The notes under the pieces are model-generated. The model saw only the letters and a program-made list of their open reading frames with translations. It had not been told where the DNA came from and made no database searches. From Glutamicibacter arilaitensis Re117 (GTDB lineage Bacteria > Actinomycetota > Actinomycetes > Actinomycetales > Micrococcaceae): a stretch of DNA of 64,000 bases. This document shows positions 47,738 to 57,860 of this stretch, one piece after another; position 1 is the stretch's first letter, and each line of letters begins with the position of its first letter. The stretch lies in the NCBI RefSeq assembly GCF_000197735.1, contig NC_014550.1:1-64000 (forward strand), in the 5' to 3' direction. The translations under genes were made by a program, and so were the position numbers.

Positions 47738-48711
47738 GAAAGATCCAGGGTGTCCAGCACGGTCGGGGCATTTTCCTGCAGTCGCTCATCGCTGACATCC
47801 AGCAGCAGGCGCAGCCAGGTCTCGTGCTGCGACAGCGGTGCTACCAAGCAGGCTGGATTGATCAGGTCGTAGAGTTCATCTGGTGAACCGTAGGCAGCGA
47901 ACTGGTCCAGGTACGCGAAGAGCACCTTCATCACGCGCTCATCGCTGGTCTGGCAACCCCACGCCTCGCACATGGCGGCCAATGGGGTATTGAGCGAGGA
48001 GAACGGATGCGCCCAGTGCGCCGACGCCAAATTCAGGATGCGGCCGTGATCGTCTGGCTCAGCTGGCACCACTACCTGGGAAAGGTCGAAGTTTCCATGC
48101 TCCAGGCTCAGCGGAACCGGCCCTGAATGCAACGTGGCCGCGGCCTTCTTGAGCGTATCGATGTGCGAAGCCATTTTGTCCGCACTGGAGCCATCCACAT
48201 GCAGGGGGTGGGCAGAATCCAGCGACACATGCATGGTCAGGGCTTGTTCGTACTGCTCAGGCAGGAACTGTGGATCCACCACGGTTACCCCTGAATCGAA
48301 GAATTCTTCTTCACGGCCCATCAGTGCGACCTGGAAGGAACCGAGCGAGGCCATGGCCAGCTCCCAGTTCTCCACCGTGTCACCCAGATCGGCCAGGGTG
48401 TGGCCGTAGTCCGGGCTGAGCATGTAGCCAGCCATGCGGTCGATTGCCACCGGCATGACGACCCGATCAGGCAGCAGCGTTCCGGCAGTCACGGTAGTCG
48501 CCGCTTCGGAGGTCAGTCCAGGAGCGTTGGCGCTGAAGATCAGATCAGCGGCATCGGTCTGGACTACAGCTTGGATCTGGTGCAAATTGGCAGGCCAGAA
48601 ATCAGGTCCTGCGGTGCGTTGGATGCCGTAGGCCTCGCACGCAGCATCGATCCACTCGGCGGTTGCTTCACGCCAGTCATCGGAATTCCATACATCTATC
48701 CACTGAGCCAC
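47734..48711 (-). CDS. Phosphotransferase-like (APH fold) protein, divergent
   Basis: A 325-residue protein. The segment PLSLEHGNFDLSQVVV resembles the catalytic loop (H-G-D-x-x-x-x-N) of aminoglycoside phosphotransferase-fold enzymes, with Asn in place of Asp two after the His, and DDHGRILNLASAHW lies where the metal-binding loop would be. The N terminus is Trp/Asp-rich (WIDVWNSDDWREATAEWID). Family assignment is tentative and activity uncertain. GTG start at 48711, divergent from the HAD-GH65 gene; converges with GDPD. Confidence 0.65.
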   Translation of the reverse strand: MAQWIDVWNSDDWREATAEWIDAACEAYGIQRTAGPDFWPANLHQIQAVVQTDAADLIFSANAPGLTSEAATTVTAGTLLPDRVVMPVAIDRMAGYMLSPDYGHTLADLGDTVENWELAMASLGSFQVALMGREEEFFDSGVTVVDPQFLPEQYEQALTMHVSLDSAHPLHVDGSSADKMASHIDTLKKAAATLHSGPVPLSLEHGNFDLSQVVVPAEPDDHGRILNLASAHWAHPFSSLNTPLAAMCEAWGCQTSDERVMKVLFAYLDQFAAYGSPDELYDLINPACLVAPLSQHETWLRLLLDVSDERLQENAPTVLDTLDLS

Positions 48712-48803
48712 ATTCTTATCGTAGTATGTCGAAGCAAGCGCATTCAGTTGCTACGGTAAGGAATACGTCCCGCAGTACGCACCCAAGTCGAAGGATTTCG
48801 ATT

Positions 48804-51800
48804 GTGAACGCATTTCGTCCCGAGTACCGACACCGTGATTACAAAGCTGTCCTCTTTGATCTGGATGGCGTGATCACCCCTACTGCGTTATTGCATCGCA
48901 AGGCATGGGAAGAACTCTTCACCGCTTATTTCAGCGAACATCCGGGCGTGTCTGCCTACACGTCTGAGGATTACTACAACTTGCTCGACGGCCGGCCGCG
49001 CTATGAAGCGGTGGCCGCAATTCTTGCATCCCGCGGCATCTCATTACCGCGCGGAAGCGAAAGCGATCCTGCCGGGACCAACAGCATTTGCGCCCTGGGC
49101 AATATGAAAAACGATAAATTCACCCAGGTCCTGCACCGCGACGGAATTGATCCCTACGCGGGCTCGCTGGCGTACCTGCAGCAGGTCCTGGGTGCCGGGC
49201 TGAATGTGGCTGTGGTTTCTTCTTCCCGCAATGCCCGTACGGTGCTGAAGGCCGCCGGGCTTGAAGAGCATTTCCCGCTGGTAATCGGTGGGCAGGAGGC
49301 TGCCGCCCGCGGTCTAGCAGGAAAACCGGCTCCGGATACCTTCTTGGCTGCCGCGGCGGATCTGGGCTGGCGCCCCGAGGAGTGCGTGGTCATCGAAGAT
49401 GCCACCAGCGGGGTGGCCGCGGCGCGTGCGGGCGGCTTCGGCGTCGTCGGCGTGGCACGTGAAGACAACGCGGCGGCACTGCTGGAAGCCGGCGCTGATT
49501 TCGTGGTCGAGGACCTCTCGGAGCTGGTTTCCGAGCAGGCGGTGAAAGCTTGGGAGGAGGACCCCTGGTCCATCGCCCGCACCGGGCACCGCGAGAGCAG
49601 CGGCGCTGAAGATACGGTCTTCTCCTTGGGAAACGGCTTCCTCGGTTCACGTGCGGCACAGCTGGGCCTGGGGGATCAAAGCGGCGGTACCTTCATCAAC
49701 GGGCTGCACGAGGTCTGGCAGATCCGCCACGCGGAAAGCGCCTTCGGCTTGGCTGAAACCGGCCAGACGATGATCAGCGCCCCGGACTTCCGGACCTTGC
49801 GGGTATTCATCAATGATGAGGCGCTGGAAGTCGGACGCACCGAAATGCTGCGCGATGACCTGCGCCTGGACTTCCTCGATGGCACCTTGAACGCGCATAC
49901 GCTGTGGCGGACCGCTGAGGGACACCGGATCGAGGTCAAGTCCCGCTCCATGATTTCCTTTACCGACCGGCATTTGGCGGTGCAGGATATCCATGTGCGG
50001 CTGCTGGATGCTCCGGCGCAGGTGCTGATCCAGTCTTCGGTGATTGGCTACCGCTCAACACGCACGGTAGCTTCCCCAGAAGAGACCGATGCCGGGGGAC
50101 CGGTTGATCCGCGCAAGAGCGAAGAAGCCAGTGCCAATCCGCTGAATCCTGCCGGAACCTTTGCCGAGGACGCCCGGCTGGGCATCTCCTATGAAGTGTC
50201 CGGTTCTGGCATGAGCGTGGCGGCGATGGTGGAACACCAGGTGGCCATCACCGGTGGGGCGCAAGCTGACTTGTCGATTTCCCGCAAGGCAGCCGATGAA
50301 CGTGCAGATGAGGTGATCAGCACCCGGCTGGGAGCTGGCCAGGGCGTCCGCGTTTCCAAGTTCGTGGTGTACCACTCCTCCCGCCGCCACCCAGCCCAAG
50401 AGATGCTCTTGCGCTCGGAACGTGTCTTGAAGCATCTGGTGCCACTGGGTATCGACGAGCACTTCCGCACCCAGCGCCGCTTCCTTGCCGATTACTGGGA
50501 GCGCAGCGATGTTCAGGTGGACTGCGATGACCCGGCGCTGCAGCGCAAGATCCGTTGGAACCTGTTCCAGCTCGCCCAGGCAGCTGGTCGGGCCGATGGC
50601 CTGGGGATCAGCGCCAAGGGCGTAAGTGGCAATGGATATTCCGGGCATTATTTCTGGGATACCGAGATCTACGTGATGCCGTTCTTGACCTATACCAATC
50701 AGCAATGGGCCCGCAACACCCTGCGGGCCCGCGTTTCGATGCTCCCTGCATCCACCCGCCGGGCGCGCACCATGAACGAAGCAGGGCTGCTTTTCCCTTG
50801 GCGGACCATCAACGGTGAAGAAGCCAGTGCCTACTATCCGGCAGGTACAGCCCAGTACCATATCAACGCCGACGTGGTGTATTCGCTGAACCGCTATCTG
50901 AGCGTGATGGAGGATGACGAGTTCCTGCTCGCTGGTGGCGCGGAAATTCTGGTGGGTACCGCACGCATGTGGGCATCCTTGGGATTCTGGCGTGGAGAGC
51001 CCGGTGATGAACGGTTCCATATCCACGGTGTCACCGGACCCGATGAGTACACCGCGGTAGTCAATGACAATCTCTATACCAACGTGATGGCCCGGTTTAA
51101 CCTGCGCCGAAGTGCTCAGCTGCTGACCGAGATGGCGCAGGAGCGTCCGCGTGACTACGCGCTGCTGGCTGACAAGTATGCGCTGGAAGAAGAGGAAATC
51201 CTGCTGTGGCTTAAGGCCGCGCACTGCATGCATATTCCGTATTCGGAATCAGTGGGAATCCATCCGCAAGATGAGCATTTCTTGAATCGCGAGGTCTGGG
51301 ATCTGGAGAATACCGCCGCGGATAAGCGGCCGCTGCTGCTTCACTACCACCCGCTGGTGATCTACCGTTTCCAGGTGATCAAGCAGGCTGACGCGGTGCT
51401 GGCCTTGTGGTTGCGCTCCAGCGACTTCACTGCCGAGCAGAAACTCGCTGACTTCAACTACTACGATCCGCTGACTACGGGAGATTCGACTTTGTCGGCC
51501 ACGGTGCAGTCCATCTTGGCAGCCGAGGTCGGGTACCGGGATCTTGCTTTGGAGTATTTCGAGCATGCGCTGAACGTGGATCTGGACAACCTGCATGGAA
51601 ACACCGCAGACGGCGTCCATGTGGCTTCCACCGGAGGCGTGTGGTCGGCGCTGATCTATGGCTTTGCCGGGTTGCGCGATGACGATGACCGGCTGTGCTT
51701 CGATCCGCGCCTGCCAGAAAAGTGGCGGTCGCTGAGCTTCAGCCTGGGCTGGCGGGGGATGCGGATCGCGGTCGAACTCAGGGCCCGCTCCATCGAGTTC

Positions 51801-51986
51801 ACCTTGCAGGGCGACTTCTCGCGACCGATCTGGGTACGCGGTGAGCAAATCGACCTGCAACCCGGGCAGGCTCTGGTGGTACCGCTGCCTGACCAGGGAC
51901 CGGCACTGGAAGGCCGGCCAAGTTTGGATCATGTGCTGTCCTTGCAAAGAGTTGCCGGCGTCGAAGTGCCCAAGAAGGCCTGGTAG
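48804..51986 (+). CDS. Bifunctional HAD phosphatase-GH65 glycoside phosphorylase/hydrolase fusion
   Basis: A 1060-residue fusion. Residues about 1-235 form a beta-phosphoglucomutase-like HAD domain: VLFDLDGVITPTA, VVSSSRNARTVL, KPAPDTFLAA, VIEDATSGVAAARAGG. The rest is a GH65 protein: N-terminal sandwich, then the (alpha/alpha)6 barrel with HYFWDTEIYVMPF and the general-acid Glu in GVTGPDEYTAVVNDN. Together they suggest phosphorolysis of maltose, trehalose or a related disaccharide and isomerisation of the beta-glucose-1-phosphate. GTG 48804 after AAGGA; the longer reading to 48663 overlaps the divergent gene. Confidence 0.92.
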   Translation: MNAFRPEYRHRDYKAVLFDLDGVITPTALLHRKAWEELFTAYFSEHPGVSAYTSEDYYNLLDGRPRYEAVAAILASRGISLPRGSESDPAGTNSICALGNMKNDKFTQVLHRDGIDPYAGSLAYLQQVLGAGLNVAVVSSSRNARTVLKAAGLEEHFPLVIGGQEAAARGLAGKPAPDTFLAAAADLGWRPEECVVIEDATSGVAAARAGGFGVVGVAREDNAAALLEAGADFVVEDLSELVSEQAVKAWEEDPWSIARTGHRESSGAEDTVFSLGNGFLGSRAAQLGLGDQSGGTFINGLHEVWQIRHAESAFGLAETGQTMISAPDFRTLRVFINDEALEVGRTEMLRDDLRLDFLDGTLNAHTLWRTAEGHRIEVKSRSMISFTDRHLAVQDIHVRLLDAPAQVLIQSSVIGYRSTRTVASPEETDAGGPVDPRKSEEASANPLNPAGTFAEDARLGISYEVSGSGMSVAAMVEHQVAITGGAQADLSISRKAADERADEVISTRLGAGQGVRVSKFVVYHSSRRHPAQEMLLRSERVLKHLVPLGIDEHFRTQRRFLADYWERSDVQVDCDDPALQRKIRWNLFQLAQAAGRADGLGISAKGVSGNGYSGHYFWDTEIYVMPFLTYTNQQWARNTLRARVSMLPASTRRARTMNEAGLLFPWRTINGEEASAYYPAGTAQYHINADVVYSLNRYLSVMEDDEFLLAGGAEILVGTARMWASLGFWRGEPGDERFHIHGVTGPDEYTAVVNDNLYTNVMARFNLRRSAQLLTEMAQERPRDYALLADKYALEEEEILLWLKAAHCMHIPYSESVGIHPQDEHFLNREVWDLENTAADKRPLLLHYHPLVIYRFQVIKQADAVLALWLRSSDFTAEQKLADFNYYDPLTTGDSTLSATVQSILAAEVGYRDLALEYFEHALNVDLDNLHGNTADGVHVASTGGVWSALIYGFAGLRDDDDRLCFDPRLPEKWRSLSFSLGWRGMRIAVELRARSIEFTLQGDFSRPIWVRGEQIDLQPGQALVVPLPDQGPALEGRPSLDHVLSLQRVAGVEVPKKAW

Positions 51987-52000
51987 ACCCAGCCTGTACG

Positions 52001-52048
52001 GCAAGAGGGAGGCCAAGAACCGATCCGGTTCTTGGCCTCCCTCTTTGC
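52001..52048. terminator. Bidirectional terminator between the GH65 fusion and the sugar porter
   Basis: A near-perfect stem of about 22 bp (52001-52022 with 52026-52048) and a 3-nt loop: GCAAGAGGGAGGCC arm with GGCCTCCCTCTTTGC arm, with Ts in the 3' arm. Confidence 0.85.
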
Positions 52049-52079
52049 GTGCAGTGCCCGCTAGGGGCCGCGTTGCCCC

Positions 52080-53486
52080 TTAAAGCGTCATTTCCTCGAG
52101 CTTGCGCCCCTTGGTTTCCTTGACTAGGAAGATCACGAAGACCAAGGAGAGCAGGGCGAAGAAGGCATAGATGCCGTAGGCCAAGGCCAAGCCTGCTTCT
52201 GCCAGGGCCGGGAAGGAAGTGGAGACGATGAAGTTCGCAATCCACTGCGCAGCGGCGGCTACGCCCAGCGCCAATGCGCGGATGGAGTTCGGGAACATTT
52301 CGCCCAGGAGCACCCAGACAGCTGGCCCCCAGGTCGCGCCGAAGCCGACGACGAACAGGTTGGCTGCGACCAGTGCGACGATGCCCCAGCTGCCCGGAAG
52401 CTCGACGGCACCGTTGGTGGTGACCGACTGGGCAAAGGCGACGGCCATCATGCCCAGTGACACGGTCATGATTGCCGAGCCGATGGTCAGCAGCAGCTTG
52501 CGGCCGATCACGTCGATCAGCAGCACGGCCACGATCGTGGCCACCACATTGGTGATCGAGGTGATCAGCGAAATGGTGAAGGAGTCGGACTCGGCGAAGC
52601 CCACGGACTTCCACAGCGTGGTGGAGTAGTAGAAAATCACGTTGATGCCGACGAACTGCTGGAATACCGATAGCAGGATGCCGGTCCAGACCAGCGGGTG
52701 GAACCCGAAGCGGCCGAGCAGGTCCTTCAATACCTGGCGGCGTTCAATGTGCACAGTAGCTCGGATTTCTTCGATTTTGGCTTCGGTTTCGGTGCCGGCC
52801 TGCATGCCTATATCGCGGGTGAGCACGGTGGCGGCTTCCACGTAGCGGCCACGCTCAACGAGATAGCGCGGGGATTCAGGCAGGCGCAGGACCAGCAGGC
52901 CATAGACTACGGCCGGAACGATCAGCGAGAGGTACATCCAGCGCCAGGCGGCCAGGCCGAACAGGCCGATGGCATCCGCGGAGCCCATGACGAAGACGAG
53001 CAGGGCGCTGACGAGGAAGGCCACGAAGATGCCCAGCACGATGGCCATCTGCTGCATGGTGCCCAAGCGCCCGCGATGGGCTGCTGGGGAAACTTCGGCG
53101 ATGTAGGCCGGGGCGATTACCGAGGCGAAGCCCACGCCGATGCCGCCGACAATGCGCCAGAGGATCAAGTCCGCAACGCCGAAGCACAGCCCGCAGCCCA
53201 GGGCCGAGATGAGCAGCAGCATCGATGCAATGAGCATGGTGCGCACGCGGCCCACGCGTTCGGAGACGACGCCGGCCACCCAAGCGCCCACGGCTGCGCC
53301 CAGCAGGGCGCAAGATACGGTGAAACCGATGGTCACTGCGTTGAGCCCGAATTCGTGCTCGACAGCGTCCACGGTGCCGTTAACGATTGATGAGTCATAC
53401 CCGAAAACAAACCCACCCAATGCCGCGCCGAGGGCGATGAAGATGAGCCGTGCGGATAGTTTTCCGTCTGATGTAGTCGCAGTCAC
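52080..53486 (-). CDS. Sugar porter family MFS transporter
   Basis: A 468-residue, 12-helix proton-sugar symporter. Sugar-porter signatures: GFVFGYDSSIVNG near the N terminus, SERVGRVRT in loop 2-3, RIVGGIGVGFASVIAPAYIAEVSP, PESPRYLVERGR in the central loop, and the final FLVKETKGRKLEEM (PETKG-like). GTG start at 53486. It could supply hexoses to the nearby kinase and GH65 enzymes; the sugar is not known. Confidence 0.94.
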   Translation of the reverse strand: MTATTSDGKLSARLIFIALGAALGGFVFGYDSSIVNGTVDAVEHEFGLNAVTIGFTVSCALLGAAVGAWVAGVVSERVGRVRTMLIASMLLLISALGCGLCFGVADLILWRIVGGIGVGFASVIAPAYIAEVSPAAHRGRLGTMQQMAIVLGIFVAFLVSALLVFVMGSADAIGLFGLAAWRWMYLSLIVPAVVYGLLVLRLPESPRYLVERGRYVEAATVLTRDIGMQAGTETEAKIEEIRATVHIERRQVLKDLLGRFGFHPLVWTGILLSVFQQFVGINVIFYYSTTLWKSVGFAESDSFTISLITSITNVVATIVAVLLIDVIGRKLLLTIGSAIMTVSLGMMAVAFAQSVTTNGAVELPGSWGIVALVAANLFVVGFGATWGPAVWVLLGEMFPNSIRALALGVAAAAQWIANFIVSTSFPALAEAGLALAYGIYAFFALLSLVFVIFLVKETKGRKLEEMTL

Positions 53487-53648
53487 AAATAGTCATGCTA
53501 TCGGATTCGACCCCACCAACAATGGCCAATTTTGGCTTTTGAATGGGAGATGAATCACATTTTGGAAGGAGTCCTTACTTTATCTTGCCGTGAGCCGCTT
53601 CCGGCTCCGGATCTCTTCCCACACCAGTGGGGGAATTCAAGCAAAACG

Positions 53649-53695
53649 GCCGGCCGCCGCCACGATTTTTCGTGACGGCGGCCGGCTGGATGCAT
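53649..53695 (-). terminator. Terminator after the nucleobase permease
   Basis: A 17-bp GC-rich stem with one mismatch (53649-53665 with 53670-53686); on the minus strand it is followed by GTTTTG. Confidence 0.8.
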
Positions 53696-53699
53696 TTGA

Positions 53700-54983
53700 T
53701 TACTGCTTCGCAGGTTTCTGCGAGTCGGCCAAATCATTTCCGCGCGCCTTGGCGACAAGGCTCATGACGTGGAAGACCACCAAGGTCGCGATCGAGCCCA
53801 GTGCGATGCCGCCGAGCTGGAATTGGCCGAAAGCGATCTCCTTGGTTACCGCGATCGCGATGATCAGGCCGGTGCCTGCGGTCATGAGGTTGATCGGGTT
53901 GCCGAAGTCCACCTTCGCCTCGATCCACAGGCGGGCACCGACGATGCCGATCATGCCGTAGAGCACGATGCCCAAGCCGCCGATGACGCCCACCGGGATG
54001 GTGCCGATCAGCGCGCCGAACTTCGGCAGGAAGGCCAGGGCCATCGCCACAATCGCCGCAACCCAGTAGGCCGCAGTGGAGTAGACGCGCGAGGCGGCCA
54101 TCACCCCGATGTTCTCGGCATAGGTGGTGGTGGCCGAACCGCCGCCGAATCCGGCGAGTACGCTGGCAGCGCCATCGGCCATCAGCGCACGGCCGTTGAA
54201 CTTCGACAGGTCGCGATTGGTCATCACGCCCACGGTGCGCACATGGCCGATGTTCTCGGCGATCAGCACGAACACCGCAGGCAGGAACATCAGCGCAGTG
54301 TCGAAGTGGAAGGTCGGGGTGTGGAATTCTGGCAGTCCGATCCACTCCGCGGCAGCAACCGCCTTGAAGCTCACCTGCCCCTGGGCCAGCGCAACAAGGT
54401 AGCCGCAAAGAAGTCCCATGAGGATCGACAACCGGCCCAGCAGGCCCTTGAACGCAACGGTCGCGACCACGGTAAAGATCACCGTGAGGAAAGTGGTCAG
54501 TGGGAACTCGGTCATGGGAACCAGCGTTGCGCTGGCCAAATTCAGGCCGATGAGCGCCACGATGGTGCCCATGACCACCGGCGGCATCAGGGCGTGGATC
54601 CAGCCGGTGCCGGTCTTCTGCACGATCAGCCCGACAACGAACAGCAAGGCCCCGGTCATCACGATGCCGCCCAGCGCGCCGGACATGCTGTGCGACTGGG
54701 TGGTCGAGAGGACCGGGGCAATCATCGCAAAGGACGAGCCGAGGTAGCTGGGCACCTTGTTCCTGGTCATCAGCAAGAAGATGACGGTGGCCAGGCCGGT
54801 GAACAGCAAGGTCGTGGTGACCGGGAAGCCGGTGATGGTTGGCACCAGGATGCTGGCGCCGAACATCGCCAGGATGTGCTGGGCTCCGATGGAAACGGTC
54901 TGCGGCCAATGCAGCCGCTCATCCGGGGCAACTACCTCACCTGGGGTGATGGTCCTGCCGTTGCCGTGAATGCTCCAACTCAT
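53700..54983 (-). CDS. uraA: NCS2-family uracil/xanthine permease
   Basis: A 427-residue nucleobase:proton symporter with about 14 helices. The NCS2 features are visible: QHILAMFGASILVPTITGFP near the N terminus, FVLIAENIGHVRTVG with the substrate-site Glu, and GGGSATTTYAENIGVMAAS. These fit the uracil (UraA) branch, though xanthine specificity is not excluded. GAGGAA precedes ATG 54983. It may salvage bases released by the nucleoside hydrolase elsewhere in the window. Confidence 0.92.
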   Translation of the reverse strand: MSWSIHGNGRTITPGEVVAPDERLHWPQTVSIGAQHILAMFGASILVPTITGFPVTTTLLFTGLATVIFLLMTRNKVPSYLGSSFAMIAPVLSTTQSHSMSGALGGIVMTGALLFVVGLIVQKTGTGWIHALMPPVVMGTIVALIGLNLASATLVPMTEFPLTTFLTVIFTVVATVAFKGLLGRLSILMGLLCGYLVALAQGQVSFKAVAAAEWIGLPEFHTPTFHFDTALMFLPAVFVLIAENIGHVRTVGVMTNRDLSKFNGRALMADGAASVLAGFGGGSATTTYAENIGVMAASRVYSTAAYWVAAIVAMALAFLPKFGALIGTIPVGVIGGLGIVLYGMIGIVGARLWIEAKVDFGNPINLMTAGTGLIIAIAVTKEIAFGQFQLGGIALGSIATLVVFHVMSLVAKARGNDLADSQKPAKQ

Positions 54984-55010
54984 GATTCCTCTTCCCGGGC
55001 CCTGCGGGTT

Positions 55011-56435
55011 TTAGGCCGTAGAGAAGTCTACTCGGTTCTCGTGCGCCTGCGCGAAGAAAGAGCGCTCATGTTCCGCGGAGCGGATGAAAGCGGCCTCCAT
55101 GCGGGCCCGCAGCTGCGGATCTGCCTGCTCGAACGCCTGGCGGACCATTTCGATGGCCTGCTCGGTGGCGGAATCGAATTCCTCGGATGCATAGGTTTCC
55201 AGCCATTGCCGATAAGGATGCTCGGCATGGTTGGCTGCCGCCAACCGCTTGCCGATGTCCTGGTACAGCCAGTAGCAAGGCAGGATCGCGGCAATCAGCT
55301 CCCCGTAGCTCTCCTGGCTGGCAGCCAGGTGGTTGGTGTAGTTCAGCGTGATGGCGCTGGGCGTATCAGCGAACTCGTCCAGGTAGCTGCCGTGCAGCTG
55401 CAGCTCGCCATCGAGGATGCCGTTGGCGCCACGCGACCAGAAACGCTGGGCACCGAGATCCGGCGCCATCGAGCTGGCCAGCGAAAGCACCTTGGCATAG
55501 CGCAGCAGATACAGCGCATCCTGGGCGATGTAGTAGTGGAAGTCTTCCCGGTCCAAGGTGCCCTCGGATAGCCGGGTGATGAAATCCAGCTGGTCGATTT
55601 CCTCGCGGATGGGCTGGATCTTCTGCCACCAGTCGCCCATTGGATCTGCGGTGCCGAAGAAGTCGATGAAGTGGTTGACCGGGCCGTGGCCGCTGCCCAC
55701 CTGCAATTGGTCGGCCGCTGCGATGGCCTTGGAGAGATAGGACTTGGACTGCTCCAACGCGGCGATCCAATCTCCAGTGGCAGCGAAGCGGGTAGCCAGA
55801 GTGCTGGAAAGGGTGCAGCCGGTGCCGTGGGTGTTCCTGGTGGCATGGCGCGCTCCGTGCAGCTCCAGCTGCACCCCGCCCGCCGACACCAGGGCATCGG
55901 GGCAATCCGCCCCGGCCAGGTGCCCGCCCTTGGCCAGCACCAGCGTGTCGTGCTTGGCAGCCAGCCGCTGGGCCTGGCGCAGGGCTTCGTCCCAGGAAGG
56001 GGCCACAGGCTCGCGCAGCAAGCTGGCCAGCTCCAGCAGGTTCGGGGTAATCACCGTGGCGCGATCCAGCAGTGAATCAAGGGCCGATTCGTCGTCGAGC
56101 AGGCGATCCCCGCTGGTCGCCACCATGACCGGGTCCAGCACGACGGGGGCGTCAACAGTTTCCAGCCAGCTGGTGACTGCGCGGATCACCTCGGCGTTGG
56201 CCAGCATCCCGATCTTGATCGCATCGATGCGGATATCTGTACTCACGGCTTCGAGCTGCGTGAGGACGAAATCGCCGCTGATCGCCTGAACTCCGGATAC
56301 CCCATGGGTGTTTTGCGCAGTCAAAGCGGTGATCACGCACATTCCGTAGCCGCCGTTGGCGGCAATGGCCTTCAGATCCGCTTGGATTCCGGCGCCGCCG
56401 GAAGGATCGGAGCCTGCGATGGATAGGATGTTCAT
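55011..56435 (-). CDS. thiD: ThiD-TenA fusion: HMP/HMP-P kinase and thiaminase II
   Basis: A 474-residue bifunctional thiamine enzyme. Residues about 1-260 are ThiD, which phosphorylates HMP and HMP-P: LSIAGSDPSGGAGIQADLK, VLDPVMVATSG, TRNTHGTGCTLSS. Residues about 270-474 are TenA (aminopyrimidine salvage): DFHYYIAQDALYLLRYAK and the nucleophilic Cys in AAILPCYWLYQDIG. Fusion of both salvage steps is known in other bacteria. ATGA overlap with thiE; GGAGG site before ATG 56435. Third gene of the TPP-riboswitch operon. Confidence 0.95.
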   Translation of the reverse strand: MNILSIAGSDPSGGAGIQADLKAIAANGGYGMCVITALTAQNTHGVSGVQAISGDFVLTQLEAVSTDIRIDAIKIGMLANAEVIRAVTSWLETVDAPVVLDPVMVATSGDRLLDDESALDSLLDRATVITPNLLELASLLREPVAPSWDEALRQAQRLAAKHDTLVLAKGGHLAGADCPDALVSAGGVQLELHGARHATRNTHGTGCTLSSTLATRFAATGDWIAALEQSKSYLSKAIAAADQLQVGSGHGPVNHFIDFFGTADPMGDWWQKIQPIREEIDQLDFITRLSEGTLDREDFHYYIAQDALYLLRYAKVLSLASSMAPDLGAQRFWSRGANGILDGELQLHGSYLDEFADTPSAITLNYTNHLAASQESYGELIAAILPCYWLYQDIGKRLAAANHAEHPYRQWLETYASEEFDSATEQAIEMVRQAFEQADPQLRARMEAAFIRSAEHERSFFAQAHENRVDFSTA

Positions 56436-57073
56436 TTCGAGGCCTCCCAGGCTGCGACCAGCTGCGCGCTGGCAAGTTGCGGATCTTCGGCGTTGCAGAT
56501 GGCGCGGACCACGGCCAGGCCTGCGCCGCCGCCGGCGCGGATCGCGGCGGCATCGTCTTGGGTAATTGCGCCGATCGCTACGCAGGGCAGCTTGGCCAAG
56601 GCAGCGGCTCGCGCAAAGCCGTCCAGCCCCAGGGGAGCAGGATGGTCTTTTTTCGTCGGAGTGGCGCGGATGGCTCCTACACCGAGGTAGTCGATCACCG
56701 AGGCGACCTTGTTCGCCTGGGCCAATTGCTCATCGCTGGAAGCACTCAAGCCGATGATGCCCTCGCCGATGATCTGGCGAGCCAGCTGTACCGGCACATC
56801 TTTTTGCCCGATATGGATGCCGTTCACTGCTGCGCCAGCAGCCCGTGCCGCGAGGTAGACGTCAATGCGGTCATTGATCAGCAACTGGGCTTTGCCCTCG
56901 GTGAGCTTGGCAGCCGCGCAGGCCAGCTCGAAGAATTCCCGGGCGCTTTCATCCTTGGCGCGCAGCTGGATCCACCCGATCCCTCCGGCGACGGCGCCCT
57001 CGATAACTTCCAGGGTGCTGCGTGGGGTGCAGCTGGCAGTGTTGGCTACTAGATAAGCGCCGTAATTATGCAT
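56432..57073 (-). CDS. thiE: Thiamine-phosphate synthase
   Basis: A 213-residue TIM-barrel enzyme that joins HMP-PP and the thiazole phosphate. [14 protein letters not shown] carries the QLR-K motif, [17 protein letters not shown] and [13 protein letters not shown] the metal site, and [18 protein letters not shown] the phosphate loop. Overlaps thiM by 8 nt and thiD by 4 nt, so translation is coupled. Confidence 0.95.
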   Translation of the reverse strand: MHNYGAYLVANTASCTPRSTLEVIEGAVAGGIGWIQLRAKDESAREFFELACAAAKLTEGKAQLLINDRIDVYLAARAAGAAVNGIHIGQKDVPVQLARQIIGEGIIGLSASSDEQLAQANKVASVIDYLGVGAIRATPTKKDHPAPLGLDGFARAAALAKLPCVAIGAITQDDAAAIRAGGGAGLAVVRAICNAEDPQLASAQLVAAWEASK

Positions 57074-57860
57074 GGTTCAATTCCTCGTACTTCAAAGTCT
57101 TCAGTTCCCCGGGATCGGCAGCCGACAGCGCATCAAGGAAGGCAACTGCGAAGCTGCCCGGACCGGAGCTGCCAGCCAGGGCCTTTTCCGCGGCCAGGCC
57201 ATAGAAACCGTGGGCTGCGATGGTGGCCTCGAACGGGTCATCGTGGACCGCAACCATCCCGGCGCAGACCGCGCCCAAGGCGCAGCCGCCACCTGTCATC
57301 CGGGTCAAGCCAATTCCGTTGGTATGCACCAAGACGGTACGCGTGGCGTCGATGATGGCGTCAGCCTGGCCGGAAATGGCCACTACGCAGTCGTGTTCCG
57401 TGGCCAGTTCGCGTCCCGCCGCCAAGGCGGCAGAAACCTCATCCAAGGCATCGACACCGCGCGAAGCAGATTGCCGGCCGGCCAGGGCCAGGATTTCCGA
57501 GGCGTTGCCGCGAATCAGGGTCGGGCGTTGCCGGACAATGCGCCGGGCAAACTCCGTGCGCACCGGAAGCGCTCCCACTGCCACTGGATCCAGGACCCAG
57601 GGGGTGCCTGCAGCGCTCGCCGACTGCACAGCTTCTTCCATGGCGGTCAGCTGTTCAGTGCTTGGAGTTCCCAAATTCACCAATACGGCTGAAGCTGCCT
57701 GCGCGAATGGGCCGGCCTCTCCGGGCAGATCCGTCATGGCCGGGGAAGCCCCGGATGCCAGCAAGACATTGGCGGTGAAATTGGATACGACGGTATTGGT
57801 CAGGCAAAAAACCAAAGGTGATTGTTGCCGGTATTTTTGGGCAACTGCATGCAAAGCCAT
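57066..57860 (-). CDS. thiM: Hydroxyethylthiazole kinase
   Basis: A 264-residue ribokinase-like enzyme that phosphorylates the thiazole alcohol for thiamine salvage. N-terminal [47 protein letters not shown] and the active-site [16 protein letters not shown] segment (Cys present) are all typical. First gene of the thiM-thiE-thiD/tenA operon; its ATG directly follows the TPP riboswitch. Confidence 0.95.
   Translation of the reverse strand: MALHAVAQKYRQQSPLVFCLTNTVVSNFTANVLLASGASPAMTDLPGEAGPFAQAASAVLVNLGTPSTEQLTAMEEAVQSASAAGTPWVLDPVAVGALPVRTEFARRIVRQRPTLIRGNASEILALAGRQSASRGVDALDEVSAALAAGRELATEHDCVVAISGQADAIIDATRTVLVHTNGIGLTRMTGGGCALGAVCAGMVAVHDDPFEATIAAHGFYGLAAEKALAGSSGPGSFAVAFLDALSAADPGELKTLKYEELNHA

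Noticed and set aside
53734..55571. Long ORFs (391 and 600 codons) on both strands over the permease and tenA region
   Set aside because: Their translations are rich in His, Arg and Gln without hydrophobic cores, and they overlap the well-supported uraA and thiD-tenA genes.
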